NCBI GenBank assembly: GCA_023663725.1
Contig: JAMPGX010000003.1
Span: 1-64,000 of the forward strand
DNA length: 64,000 nucleotides
Reading direction: 5' to 3'
Source: a bacterium
Lineage (GTDB): Bacteria > Bacillota > Clostridia > Lachnospirales > Lachnospiraceae
Numbering within the stretch: position 1 is the first letter of the stretch; each line of letters opens with the position of its first letter. The notes below the pieces were generated by a model. The model made no database searches, had not been told where the DNA came from, and was given only the letters and a program-made list of their open reading frames with translations. Shown here in pieces: positions 15,875 to 24,800 of the stretch. Both the position numbers and the translations under genes were made by a program.

Positions 15875-16594
15875 ATGAGAAGAAGCATCAAAAATGCCAT
15901 ACTTATCCTGTCGATTCTGCTCCTGAGCCTCTCCACTGCTCTGCTGGCGTATCTGCATTTCTTCGCACCGGATGATGCGGACCTCTCCGGAGAGTGGACG
16001 GCGGAGTTGGATATGACACAACAGGCTGCAGTCACAGCTCTCGCCTGGCTGCAAGATATAGAGGCCGTCTCCGTCACCCTGGAGGATATGGAGACCTACA
16101 TGCAGGACCTGACGGTTCAGCTCAATCTGACGCTGGAGCAAACCGCTCGCTCTGGGGGAACCTTTTACTGCCATATCCTCCCAGAGAGCTACGAGGCTTG
16201 CAGACAGACTTCCTATGAAGCACTTGCCAGAGCCTTCCACGATCTTCTGACCGAGAGACTTCACATGGCCGGCTATGCGGGCAGCACAGACCCGAATTCC
16301 ATTGAAGCCCTGGTGAGCGAGACCTTCGGGATGTCAACCGTCTCCTACCTGATGGCCTACGGTCCAGCCCTGCTCCCAGCCCTGGACGAGCTACGGGCCG
16401 AATACGACGGCAGCGGCGTCTATGAGACAGCAGAAGACATTCTGATCAGGCGATATGAGACCGGACAGCCCGAAGCCGTCAAGGAGGAGCACTATATTCG
16501 TAAAGCCTCCACCCTGATCCTGACCGGAGAGACCGCCCCTGCCCCCCAAGACCTCTTTCCCGACTACTACCCGATGATCTATACATTAGAATAA
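15875..16594 (+). CDS. N-terminally anchored extracytoplasmic protein, unknown function
   Basis: A 239-residue protein with GGAAGGGGGAG upstream. A basic start (MRRSIKN) is followed by a single hydrophobic helix (residues about 8-31, ILILSILLLSLSTALLAYL), so it should be anchored with the rest outside. No lipobox is seen. The exported part is acidic and helical (TAELDMTQQAAVTALAW, MQDLTVQLNLTLEQT). I do not recognise a domain. It precedes a D,D-carboxypeptidase in the same direction but is separated from it by more than 500 bases of repeats, so co-transcription is doubtful. Confidence 0.65.
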   Translation: MRRSIKNAILILSILLLSLSTALLAYLHFFAPDDADLSGEWTAELDMTQQAAVTALAWLQDIEAVSVTLEDMETYMQDLTVQLNLTLEQTARSGGTFYCHILPESYEACRQTSYEALARAFHDLLTERLHMAGYAGSTDPNSIEALVSETFGMSTVSYLMAYGPALLPALDELRAEYDGSGVYETAEDILIRRYETGQPEAVKEEHYIRKASTLILTGETAPAPQDLFPDYYPMIYTLE

Positions 16595-16688
16595 ACAACT
16601 GTAAAACCATCTTTTACTGAAACAAAATGTACAACATACGCAACATAATCAGCGAAGCAATTGCATTTCTCAAGCGCCAATAAGCTGT

Positions 16689-16862
16689 AATAGGCAATTG
16701 CAAAATAATATTTTTTCAGTACCGAATTGTGCATATTGTATATTCCATAAGTGGGTTTCATGTTACGGTTTGCAACCGTAACACCACGAGCTTAGTACCA
16801 CTACAGTGAGAACAAAGCGAGAGCGTGCCCGCGCTGAAATATACCATATACACAGTGGCACT
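16689..16862. repeat. Structured intergenic element, copy A
   Basis: About 174 bp that is similar to 16903-17094. It shares AATAGGCAATTGC at the start, CAGTACCGAATTGTGCATAT, CACGAGCTTAGTACC, an AAGCGAGAGCGTGCCC block and AATATACCATATACACA near the end. The outer parts form an inverted repeat. A central perfect hairpin GTTACGGTT-TGC-AACCGTAAC sits at 16762-16782. Confidence 0.75.
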
Positions 16863-16902
16863 CGTAATTCAACTAAATTTTGCAATGGTCCAATTGAGTT
16901 CG

Positions 16903-17094
16903 AATAGGCAATTGCGAACCCCTTTATTGCCAGTACCGAATTGTGCATATGGTATGTTCCATAAGAGGGCTCTTTCGAACAGTCGGTACTTAGCGAGGTT
17001 TGCCGAATTCATTCGGCACGAGCTTAGTACCGCTACAGTGAGAACGAAGCGAGAGCGTGCCCTCGTTGGAATATACCATATACACAATGACACT
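16903..17094. repeat. Structured intergenic element, copy B
   Basis: About 192 bp, same orientation as copy A, with TGTGCATATGGTAT (16942-16955) pairing with ATACCATATACACA (17073-17086) at 13 of 14 positions. At the place of the copy A hairpin it has a different perfect hairpin, TGCCGAAT-TC-ATTCGGCA (17001-17018). The stretch 16595-17152 holds no gene; these two copies fill most of it. Confidence 0.75.
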
Positions 17095-17152
17095 AGCAAA
17101 GTAACCGATTTCCGCAATAGCCTAATCCCCTAGTACACAGAAAGGAGCCCCC

Positions 17153-18586
17153 ATGAAAAATCCTTTGCAGAAAATCCTCCTCCTGCTCCTGTCCATATCC
17201 CTACTCTGCCTCTCCCTGTCCAGCAGCGCACAAGCAGGCTATCAAATCCCCGGCACCTGTCAGGCGCAGACGGATACCGGCGCCGCATATACCGTAAAAA
17301 CCCTGGACTGCGACTATGAGCACAACAGGTATCTCTCTCTGCGAGACATCGCAGTGCTGCTTGCGGATACGGACTGCTCCTTCTCTCTGGAGATCACCAA
17401 AAACACGGTTTCCATGAATCTGGGAGAGCCCTATATGCCCGTGGGAGTGGAGAATGCTCCCTGGGAAAATGACGAGAATCCCGACATATCCCTGAGGCGG
17501 AACGAATTCAAGATAAATGGGCAGACCGCATATTACTATACCCTGATCATGAAGCTGCCCTCCGGCCATTATGACTGCTTTATGATGGCCGTCGATCTGG
17601 CCATGATCCTGGATGCGAATATTGCTGTTTCCTCTGCGGGCGCTGTGGAGATTCGCACAGGAGAGCCCTTTGCCATCTCCCCTGCCGCCCTGGAGCAGAC
17701 AGGCTATTTTGGCGGGGTCAACAGTGTGCTGGTCGGAGATGCGACCACCGGTGAACTCTACTACCAATATCAATCCGACATGCCCTATCCCATAGCCAGC
17801 ACCTCCAAGCTGATGACCTGCCTTCTGGTCATGGACGCTATCGCGGCGGGGCAGATCGACCCTGCGGATACGGTCACGATCTCGGAGGCGGCGCAGGCGC
17901 TGGCCGAGTCCAATGATGGCGTGCTTCCCCTGGAGGCGGGGGAACAGATCAGCGTGCGGGAGCTTTTGCTGGGAGCCCTTCTGCCCTCCAGCAACGAGTG
18001 CGCGCTGTGCCTGGCGGAAGCTGTCGCCGGCTCGGAGGAAGCCTTTGTGCGGATGATGAATCAGAAGGCGCAGGAGCTGGGACTGTCCCAGGCGATCTTC
18101 TATAACAGCCACGGCCTGCCCTCCTACACGGAAGACTCTGTACCTGCTAAGCGTCAGAACCGCATGAGCGCGGAGGATATGTTCCGGCTGGTGTCTTACC
18201 TGCTGCGGGTCTATCCCCAGATCACGGACATCACCTCCCTGAAAAACGCGGAGATACCGTCCCTCGATCGGGAGGTGCGCAACACCAATCCGCTGCTATA
18301 CAATCTGTCCGGAGTCACCGGCCTGAAGACCGGAACGACCAACAGGGCCGGAGCCTGTCTGGTCACATCACTGACCACGGACGGCGGGGGCAGTGCGCAT
18401 GACCTGGTGGTCGTCGTCCTTGGCACCGAGGATTCCATAGAGAGAGGGCGTGTCTCAGGGATGCTGGCCAGATATGCCCTGCGCGCCTTCTCGGAGGGGC
18501 TGGAGCAGGCCGAGAGCGAAGCATATCCAGACTACCCCACACATGCGGAGGCGGCGGTGGAGTGGATTCTGCGCACAGCGAGATAG
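17153..18586 (+). CDS. dacF: D-alanyl-D-alanine carboxypeptidase (S11, DacF-like) with N-terminal stalk domain
   Basis: A 477-residue low-molecular-weight penicillin-binding protein. The signal peptide is residues 1-28 (ending SSSAQA). Residues about 45-170 resemble a copper-amine-oxidase-N-like stalk domain (YLSLRDIAVLLADTDCSF). The S11 peptidase domain carries all three active-site motifs: STSK in PIASTSKLMTC, SSN in LLPSSNECAL, and KTG in TGLKTGTTN. It trims the terminal D-Ala from peptidoglycan stem peptides outside the membrane. The usual C-terminal membrane helix is not obvious. AGGAGC precedes the ATG. The gene symbol is by family resemblance; paralogues are common in Clostridia. Confidence 0.88.
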   Translation: MKNPLQKILLLLLSISLLCLSLSSSAQAGYQIPGTCQAQTDTGAAYTVKTLDCDYEHNRYLSLRDIAVLLADTDCSFSLEITKNTVSMNLGEPYMPVGVENAPWENDENPDISLRRNEFKINGQTAYYYTLIMKLPSGHYDCFMMAVDLAMILDANIAVSSAGAVEIRTGEPFAISPAALEQTGYFGGVNSVLVGDATTGELYYQYQSDMPYPIASTSKLMTCLLVMDAIAAGQIDPADTVTISEAAQALAESNDGVLPLEAGEQISVRELLLGALLPSSNECALCLAEAVAGSEEAFVRMMNQKAQELGLSQAIFYNSHGLPSYTEDSVPAKRQNRMSAEDMFRLVSYLLRVYPQITDITSLKNAEIPSLDREVRNTNPLLYNLSGVTGLKTGTTNRAGACLVTSLTTDGGGSAHDLVVVVLGTEDSIERGRVSGMLARYALRAFSEGLEQAESEAYPDYPTHAEAAVEWILRTAR

Positions 18587-18645
18587 GGCAAATGAGATAT
18601 AACAAATGAGATAGAGCAAATCAGATGGAGGAGGAGAGAAGCGTT

Positions 18646-19734
18646 ATGGGACTGTTTGGAAAAAGCAAAGCGAAGCCGGAGAAAGAGCAACAGGAGATGA
18701 AGACATATATCCGGGGAGCGGGGGGAACCATAGTCACCAAGTCTATATTAGACGGCACGTCAAAACTCAAATGGATGTTCAGGCAGGACGGAGGACCGGG
18801 AAACGGCTGGGTGGCCTTTGGGGACAAGGACAGCCAGGAGTATGTGGATGACGCCAACAATATGGCGGTCGTGGACTTCAATACGCTGGCCAACATCGAG
18901 CCGACGGTTGTAAATGTATTCTATATGCCGTATGGCAGCGATCTCGAATTCTGCTGTGACAAGACCGGCAAATATTTTATTGACACCAGGACCGGGGAGG
19001 AGATACGGGAGCCGGTAAAACACCCGGCGCAGATCGCCTTTGAGAAGAATCTGAAATTCCTGAACCAGAAGACATATCCGGCGGAGTTTTTTGAGCATCT
19101 GTTTACCAGGGGAGGCAAAATAGATGTGGTTCGGGCGGGAGAGGTAGATTTTCCCACAGGGGAGGTCGTTCTCGCGGACCCGCTCGCCTATCTGGGAACA
19201 AAGTATGAGACAGTCTTAGGCAGGAGGATTGCGGCGGGGAGTTATCCGGTGGAGCTGTCGATCTGTCGTTCCGAGATCGCCGGTCTGCGGATCGCCGCCG
19301 CAAGGCTGCTTGTCAGTGACCGGCCCGCCGTCCGCTATGAGATTGCCATGCCGAAGGGGAACAAGCCAGAAGAGCTGGGAAAGCCGGGAGTATTCACCTT
19401 CTTTGGCGTGGATGCGGGACTCGCCTGCTTTGCGGACGCGCAGAGCTCGCAGGAATACAGGGACTATTCTGCAAAGTGGAAGCGCGAGAATCCGGACAAG
19501 AATCCCTATGTGGATTATTTTCAGGCATTATTTCGAAAAAGCTATGAGATGCATCCGCAGGTCCAGACCTCGGACGGGAACTTCATCGAATGGCAGATAC
19601 CTGGGAGCGAGCACCGGCTTGTGCTGTTTTCCAGCGGCATGGGGGATGGTATATACAGCGGATATTGGGGCCTGGACGCGGAGGGGGAGACCGTCTGTCT
19701 GGTGGCGCCCTTTATGAATCCGGAGCTGTTTTAA
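18646..19734 (+). CDS. DUF2185 (Imm33-like) plus DUF4241 fusion protein
   Basis: A 362-residue soluble protein. Residues about 20-105 match DUF2185/Imm33 (GGTIVTKSILDGTSKLKWMF, GWVAFGDKDSQEYVDDANN). Residues about 150-362 match DUF4241 (VDFPTGEVVLADPLAYL, GSYPVELSICRSE, GVFTFFGVDAGLACFAD, SGMGDGIYSGYWGLD, VCLVAPFMNP). Both families are known mainly as immunity-type domains in polymorphic toxin systems, but no toxin is adjacent. The start at 18646 is chosen because GGAGGAG lies upstream; 18625 is the alternative. The next gene, an HD-HSP90-like fusion, starts 16 bases later, so the two are probably one operon. Confidence 0.75.
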   Translation: MGLFGKSKAKPEKEQQEMKTYIRGAGGTIVTKSILDGTSKLKWMFRQDGGPGNGWVAFGDKDSQEYVDDANNMAVVDFNTLANIEPTVVNVFYMPYGSDLEFCCDKTGKYFIDTRTGEEIREPVKHPAQIAFEKNLKFLNQKTYPAEFFEHLFTRGGKIDVVRAGEVDFPTGEVVLADPLAYLGTKYETVLGRRIAAGSYPVELSICRSEIAGLRIAAARLLVSDRPAVRYEIAMPKGNKPEELGKPGVFTFFGVDAGLACFADAQSSQEYRDYSAKWKRENPDKNPYVDYFQALFRKSYEMHPQVQTSDGNFIEWQIPGSEHRLVLFSSGMGDGIYSGYWGLDAEGETVCLVAPFMNPELF

Positions 19735-19750
19735 ATGGGGGGAACGGAAG

Positions 19751-22700
19751 GTGAAACACGCAAAGCAACTGAGAGATACAGCGCTGTGGCAGGCGTACCG
19801 AGAGACGGCATCCGCAGAGGGGGAGAGAGCTCTGTGGGTAGAGAAGGTATATGACGCGTCCGCCGCGTATTTGAGCGACGTGCGGCGGGCTTTTATCAAC
19901 TATACGCTGCACGATGAAACACATGTGCTGAATGTGCTGGACGCTATGGCCGGCCTGCTCGGAGATCAGATCGGTCGGCTGACGGTCGGCGAGCTGGAGC
20001 TGTTGATTCTGGCGGCCTGTATGCATGATCTGGGCATGGTCTATACAGACGAGGAGAGACAGTCCTGGCTGGAAAATGAAACCGAATGCAGGCAGTTTGC
20101 CAGAGAGTACTGTCCAGAGCTGCTGGGATGTCCTGTGGAGGACTGGCCGGAGGGTACGAGGCAGTGGTATCTGCGCACGCTCCACCCCTTTCGACTCCCG
20201 GAGGTGCTCCAGAACCGCGAGTGGAAGGCGCTGATGGCTCAACGTCCCTTGGAGGTAGTGTCGCTGCGGTGCATTCTGGCGGTCTGCAGGGCCCACGGGG
20301 AGGAGCCGGAATCTCTTCGCGGCAATGGGGATCTGGAATATCAGGCGGCCAGTGAGACCGATCCTCTGTTCTGCGCGCTGCTGCTGCGTCTGGCCGATCT
20401 GCTGGATTTTGACGATACCCGTGCGCCGAGAGTGCTGTATGACTATGTGACAGGCAATAAAAGGAGTCGTGAGGAGTGGGACAAGCATCAGGCGTCGGCG
20501 GGCTTTTGTTATCCTGCCACTCCCTCCTCGGAGAAATTGCCCTATAAGGCCCGCTGCGGCAATCCCACGATAGAACACACTGTGAGAGGCTTTCTGGACT
20601 GGGTGGATGAGGAGCTTGGCAACTGCAACATGCTGCAGAGGTACTGCAAGGCCCAGTGGCAGCAGCAGTTCCCGTTTCCGCGGGAAGTCTCGCGCGCAGA
20701 GATCGAATCCGACGGCTTCAAGAGCGGAGATTTCTGCCTGACTATGGATCAGGAACAGCTCCTAAAGCTGTTGATGGGCGAAAACCTCTATGACAATCGG
20801 GACGTCTTCGTGCGGGAGCTGCTGCAGAACGCGATTGACGCCACGCTGCTTCGCGGCAGCATGGATCAAGACTTTGTGCCGGAGGAATCGCGCATTGATT
20901 TCTGGGAGTGGAGCGACAGGGAGGGCAATCTATGGCTGCGCGTGGACGATCAGGGGACCGGTATGACTCTGGGAATGCTGCAGAGATACTTTCTGAAGGT
21001 CGGCAATTCCTACTACACCTCGCAGGAGCTCAGGAGAGACCTGCGCGACCACGGACAGACTGGGAATTATCAGGGCATCAGCAGATTTGGCATCGGTTTT
21101 CTGTCCTGCTTTCTCTGCGGGGATTACGCGGAGGTCTCCACCCTCTATTTTGACCCGCAGAAGAACTGTCGGGAGGAGAGCGCCGGCGGGACTTCCGGGG
21201 TGGCGAGCTATGGGCTGCGCCTGCAGGTGACGGGGCTGAAGGGCTACTATACGCTCAAGAGCCAGGCGGAGGGGCATCCGGCCGAAGGCCCTCTGCCCAT
21301 GCCGGAGGAAGCTGAGAAAGCGGGGTACAGCGGGCAGGAGAGGCTTGGATACCGCTTGAAGCCGGGAACCTCCGTCGTGATTCGCCTGAATCCGGGCAGA
21401 CTCGGCGTGCTGGACCTGCGCAATACGCTGGAGAGATATCTGTGCGGCGCCAGAGTGCCGGTGTATTACAACAATCGGAGGATTGGGAAGACCTATCGGG
21501 AGGTGATGGAGGAGGCTCACGAGATGGCGGGGGAGCGGCTCTACGAGCTGAGCCCAGAGTTAAAGCGCGAATTTGACGACGCCTTCCCACATATCAAAGG
21601 GCAGTATCCCCAGGTGGCGGTCAGGGTGACTCCGCTGGACACGGAGGACAGTCAGCCCATCGACGGTCTCTCAGGGGTGCTGGTCAAGTATGAGGTGCGC
21701 TACGAGCGAAAGCCGGAGTGGGAGGCAAAGGATCAGAGGTATGAAGTCTGTACCAGCATAGATGACACGGAGACAACACTGACAGTGGAACTGCGAAGCA
21801 GAAATAAAAATATGGAGTTATTTTCCTATAAGAATGAGGATAGCCTTGACAATATATTCTGGCCAGCATTAATCAATAAGTATGGCTCTGCGAAGATAGC
21901 CTCTCTGGAGGATGCGTTCGGGAGTTTTTCCTCCTGTCCGCAGACGGCGGAGGAGCTGGGAGAGGCGTGGCAGCCATTTGCGGAGGATATAAATATATAT
22001 GCAGCGTGGAAAGCGTATTGCGACGCTCAGAATGAAGGGGAAATTCTGCTTGACATTGCGGACTGCGGATGCCCGAACCTGGATATCGGGCGTGGCCAGG
22101 CGTCAACTCTGGAGACGGTATTTGCGTATCAGGGGGTGGTGGCGGACAGTCGAGAAGAGGTCTATTCTCGTTACGGTCAGGGAATCGGGGGCAGAGCGAT
22201 ATTTTTTCTGGAGGGAGAATGCAAGCCCGCTGTGGAGGTCAGCCGTTCGAAGATAACGGGACTACCACTGCGGACGATGATGGCAATTTGCGGAGTTTGC
22301 CATAAATATGGTTCGGCTTTCGCTATAGAGCGGATATTGGAGGAAATTTGCTGGCATGATGCGACTCTGCAGGAGTGGCGGCAGGCGCGGGAGCTGACGC
22401 TTGACCAATGGATGAATGGGAATGTGGGAGAGTATTTTGAGAATTTCACGCAGGAACTTCGGGAATACAGGGATAGAGCGGAAAGCCACGCGTTTCAAAC
22501 AATTTTTTCGGATGCGCGTCATACTTATCTGTTTTTGGATCAATACCACAGGGCCTATCTACAGGACAGCTACTCCATGACAATCTGCTATGAGGAGGGG
22601 CAGGTCATTGCGTTTCAGGATAAGGCAGGGGAGGAGCAGGGGGCGTATGATATCTTCCCGCCGATGATGTTCTGCAGGGCGGCCAGTGAGAAGAGCCGCA

Positions 22701-22993
22701 GATATCTCTGTCATGCAGATTCGTATGAGCGTCGGGGAATCACCTCAGATCATCCCTTTGCAGTGTGGCTGCTGGACAATGCCGTCCGGCTGAACCGCTA
22801 TTTTCAGAGACAGCTGGGGCAGCTCATCGAGTGCCTGCGCGTGAAAGATGCGGACGAGATCGTGGAGGAGTGCGAGGCGGTCCGCGAGCAGCTGTTGTCG
22901 CTGACGGACCGTCACGGGGTGGATGCAGGCGCCATGCCCCGACTGAGCGAGGATGATTTCTGGATAAAGTGGAAAGAGGAGGACGACGCATAA
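19751..22993 (+). CDS. HD domain plus HSP90-like ATPase fusion
   Basis: A 1080-residue cytoplasmic protein starting at GTG with GGGGGGA upstream. The N-terminal HD phosphohydrolase-like region has HDETHVLNVLDAM (from residue 55) and ACMHDLGMVYTDEE (His92, Asp93). A GHKL/HSP90-type ATPase follows from about residue 330: FVRELLQNAIDATLLRG (N box), VDDQGTGMT (about 397-405), and GISRFGIGFLSC (about 442). The long C-terminal part resembles HtpG-like middle regions but is not assignable further. HD enzymes cleave phosphoesters; HSP90-type ATPases act as clamps. HD-HSP90 fusions are sparsely characterised and often lie in conflict or stress islands. The partner upstream is an immunity-domain protein. 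Confidence 0.75.
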   Translation: MKHAKQLRDTALWQAYRETASAEGERALWVEKVYDASAAYLSDVRRAFINYTLHDETHVLNVLDAMAGLLGDQIGRLTVGELELLILAACMHDLGMVYTDEERQSWLENETECRQFAREYCPELLGCPVEDWPEGTRQWYLRTLHPFRLPEVLQNREWKALMAQRPLEVVSLRCILAVCRAHGEEPESLRGNGDLEYQAASETDPLFCALLLRLADLLDFDDTRAPRVLYDYVTGNKRSREEWDKHQASAGFCYPATPSSEKLPYKARCGNPTIEHTVRGFLDWVDEELGNCNMLQRYCKAQWQQQFPFPREVSRAEIESDGFKSGDFCLTMDQEQLLKLLMGENLYDNRDVFVRELLQNAIDATLLRGSMDQDFVPEESRIDFWEWSDREGNLWLRVDDQGTGMTLGMLQRYFLKVGNSYYTSQELRRDLRDHGQTGNYQGISRFGIGFLSCFLCGDYAEVSTLYFDPQKNCREESAGGTSGVASYGLRLQVTGLKGYYTLKSQAEGHPAEGPLPMPEEAEKAGYSGQERLGYRLKPGTSVVIRLNPGRLGVLDLRNTLERYLCGARVPVYYNNRRIGKTYREVMEEAHEMAGERLYELSPELKREFDDAFPHIKGQYPQVAVRVTPLDTEDSQPIDGLSGVLVKYEVRYERKPEWEAKDQRYEVCTSIDDTETTLTVELRSRNKNMELFSYKNEDSLDNIFWPALINKYGSAKIASLEDAFGSFSSCPQTAEELGEAWQPFAEDINIYAAWKAYCDAQNEGEILLDIADCGCPNLDIGRGQASTLETVFAYQGVVADSREEVYSRYGQGIGGRAIFFLEGECKPAVEVSRSKITGLPLRTMMAICGVCHKYGSAFAIERILEEICWHDATLQEWRQARELTLDQWMNGNVGEYFENFTQELREYRDRAESHAFQTIFSDARHTYLFLDQYHRAYLQDSYSMTICYEEGQVIAFQDKAGEEQGAYDIFPPMMFCRAASEKSRRYLCHADSYERRGITSDHPFAVWLLDNAVRLNRYFQRQLGQLIECLRVKDADEIVEECEAVREQLLSLTDRHGVDAGAMPRLSEDDFWIKWKEEDDA

Positions 22994-23010
22994 TTGTACG
23001 CTTCCCGCTC

Positions 23011-23039
23011 TTGCAATGCGGGCGGGCTTTCGATATAAT
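23011..23039 (+). promoter_or_regulatory. Promoter of the signalling/chemotaxis block
   Basis: TTGCAA (23011-23016), 17-base spacer, perfect TATAAT (23034-23039), 21 bases before the HPt start. This is the best promoter between the HD-HSP90 gene and the che genes. Confidence 0.7.
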
Positions 23040-23060
23040 AGAATGACAGAGGAATTGAGC

Positions 23061-23468
23061 ATGGAAGAGAGAAAGGAAAACGGAGCGATGGACGAACAGT
23101 TTAAACGCGATTTGATCGAGAACGGGGCGGACGTGGAGGGCACCCTTCACCGCTTTATGGGCAATGAGGCTTTATTTCATAAGTTTCTCCTGAAATTCAA
23201 GGATGACACCAACTATGCGGGGTTGACCGAAAGTCTGGACAGGGGGGACTATGAGCAGGCTTTCAAATACGCGCACACCTTGAAGGGCGTGAGCGCGAAT
23301 CTGGGGCTTGACCCGATTGGCAGGCCAGTTTCGGCCCTGACGGAGCTACTGCGGGGCAAGGCTGCGGCAGAGGTGGACTTAGAGCAGGTGACAGAGCAGC
23401 GAGCCGCGTTGCAGGAGGCGTATGAGCGCTTTTTGAGATTGATTGAAAATCAATCAGCCTCGCACTGA
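23061..23468 (+). CDS. Stand-alone HPt phosphotransfer protein
   Basis: A 135-residue single-domain HPt protein. The phospho-accepting histidine is His72 in AFKYAHTLKGVSANLG, a near-textbook HPt motif. It would carry phosphate between a kinase or receiver and a response regulator. AGAGGA precedes the ATG at 23061; an ATG at 23088 is a possible alternative. The genes downstream give a kinase without its own receiver and two REC-HD proteins, so this HPt may be the shuttle among them, though the direction of flow is not visible from sequence. Confidence 0.85.
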   Translation: MEERKENGAMDEQFKRDLIENGADVEGTLHRFMGNEALFHKFLLKFKDDTNYAGLTESLDRGDYEQAFKYAHTLKGVSANLGLDPIGRPVSALTELLRGKAAAEVDLEQVTEQRAALQEAYERFLRLIENQSASH

Positions 23469-23570
23469 TTATTGACAATTATTAACGAACATGGTAGAAT
23501 CGTTGATAAGATTGTGCGGTATTTATATGTTGCCTGAAGTGAATCTGTGAGATGTATGGAGAGGTATGAG

Positions 23571-24707
23571 ATGGATAACCAGAAGATTATCATTGTGGAC
23601 GAGGAGACCAGCAAGGTCAGCACAAACAGGCGGAAGCTTTTGATTGTGGACGACGAGGAAGTGAACAGAGCCATATTGGAGAACCTGTTCCAGGATGAGT
23701 ACGATATTGTCCAGGCCGCCAACGGCCAGGAGGCGATCAGCCAGATCGAGGGGAATGATGATTTGGTTCTGATTCTGTTGGATATCGTCATGCCCGTCAT
23801 GGATGGCTTTGGCGTGCTGGAGTATATGAAGAATAAGGATCTGATTGAGCATCTTCCGGTGATCCTGATCACCAGCGAGACGGTCAGGAACAGCGAGGAC
23901 AGGGCTTACGCCTACGGCATCGCGGATGTGATTCACAAGCCCTTCTACCCTGATATCGTGAAGCGCAGGGCCAGCAATATTATCGAGCTGTATCAGAACA
24001 AGCACAATATGGAGGTGCGTCTGAAGGAGCAGGAGATTGAGATACTGGCGCATCAGAAGAAGATTCAGGACAACAATGAGTTTATGATTGATGCCCTCAG
24101 CTCCGTGGTGGAGTTCAGAAGCTCCGAGACTGGCGAGCACATCAGGCGCATCAAATACCTTACGCGTATTCTGTTGAAATACATGGAGAAGTATTTCCCC
24201 AAGTATAATCTCACTAAATCGCAGATCGACATGATTGCCAGGGCATCCGCGCTGCATGATATCGGCAAGATCGGTATTCCCGACGCCATCCTGCTCAAGC
24301 CTGCCCGTCTGACGCCGGAGGAGTACGAGGTGATTAAGACCCACTCCGTCATTGGCTGTGAGATCCTGGAGAAGTTCCGCAAGAGTCAGTCGGATGAGTT
24401 CTACCGTTACTGCTATGAGATCTGCCGCTGGCATCACGAGAGATGGGACGGCAACGGCTATCCGGATCACCTGGTGGGCGACCAGATTCCTCTCAGCGCA
24501 CAGATTGTTTCCATCGTGGACGTGTATGACGCGCTGGTCAGCGAGAGGGTATACAAGGGTGTATACGGTAACTCTCTTGCGTATCAGATGATTCTTGGCG
24601 GGGAGTGCGGACAGTTCGCACCGGATGTGTTGGAGTGCTTCCAGTTGGCCAAGGAAGATTTCTTTAATATTGTAGAAGTGATCAAAATGTTTGATTTTAC
24701 CAGCTAG
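23571..24707 (+). CDS. Response regulator with HD-GYP c-di-GMP phosphodiesterase domain
   Basis: A 378-residue two-domain protein. The receiver (about 20-135) has the acidic pair DDE, phospho-acceptor Asp71 in LLDIVMPVMDG, and Lys123 in HKPF. The output domain has all HD-GYP landmarks: GEHIRR, HDIGKIGIPDAIL (His229, Asp230), WHHERWDGNGYP (288-298) and a following IVDVYDALVS. Such enzymes hydrolyse c-di-GMP to pGpG or GMP with a metal centre. GGAGAGG sits six bases before the ATG at 23571, so I reject the longer start at 23547. It pairs functionally with the GGDEF gene at 61737 only by theme, not by position. Confidence 0.9.
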   Translation: MDNQKIIIVDEETSKVSTNRRKLLIVDDEEVNRAILENLFQDEYDIVQAANGQEAISQIEGNDDLVLILLDIVMPVMDGFGVLEYMKNKDLIEHLPVILITSETVRNSEDRAYAYGIADVIHKPFYPDIVKRRASNIIELYQNKHNMEVRLKEQEIEILAHQKKIQDNNEFMIDALSSVVEFRSSETGEHIRRIKYLTRILLKYMEKYFPKYNLTKSQIDMIARASALHDIGKIGIPDAILLKPARLTPEEYEVIKTHSVIGCEILEKFRKSQSDEFYRYCYEICRWHHERWDGNGYPDHLVGDQIPLSAQIVSIVDVYDALVSERVYKGVYGNSLAYQMILGGECGQFAPDVLECFQLAKEDFFNIVEVIKMFDFTS

Positions 24708-24800
24708 GTCTTTTGTACATAAAACAGCGGAGCCATCATGTGGATTCGTTGTTTTTCATGCGGACAGATTGTTAGGGATACATATTGGAGGGATATTTCC

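Noticed and set aside
16825-17133. 102-residue frame across the two structured repeats
   Set aside because: Reads through repeat hairpins; differences between copies are not codon-like.
23547-23570. Earlier ATG starts for the REC-HD-GYP gene
   Set aside because: The GGAGAGG site is correctly spaced only for the ATG at 23571.
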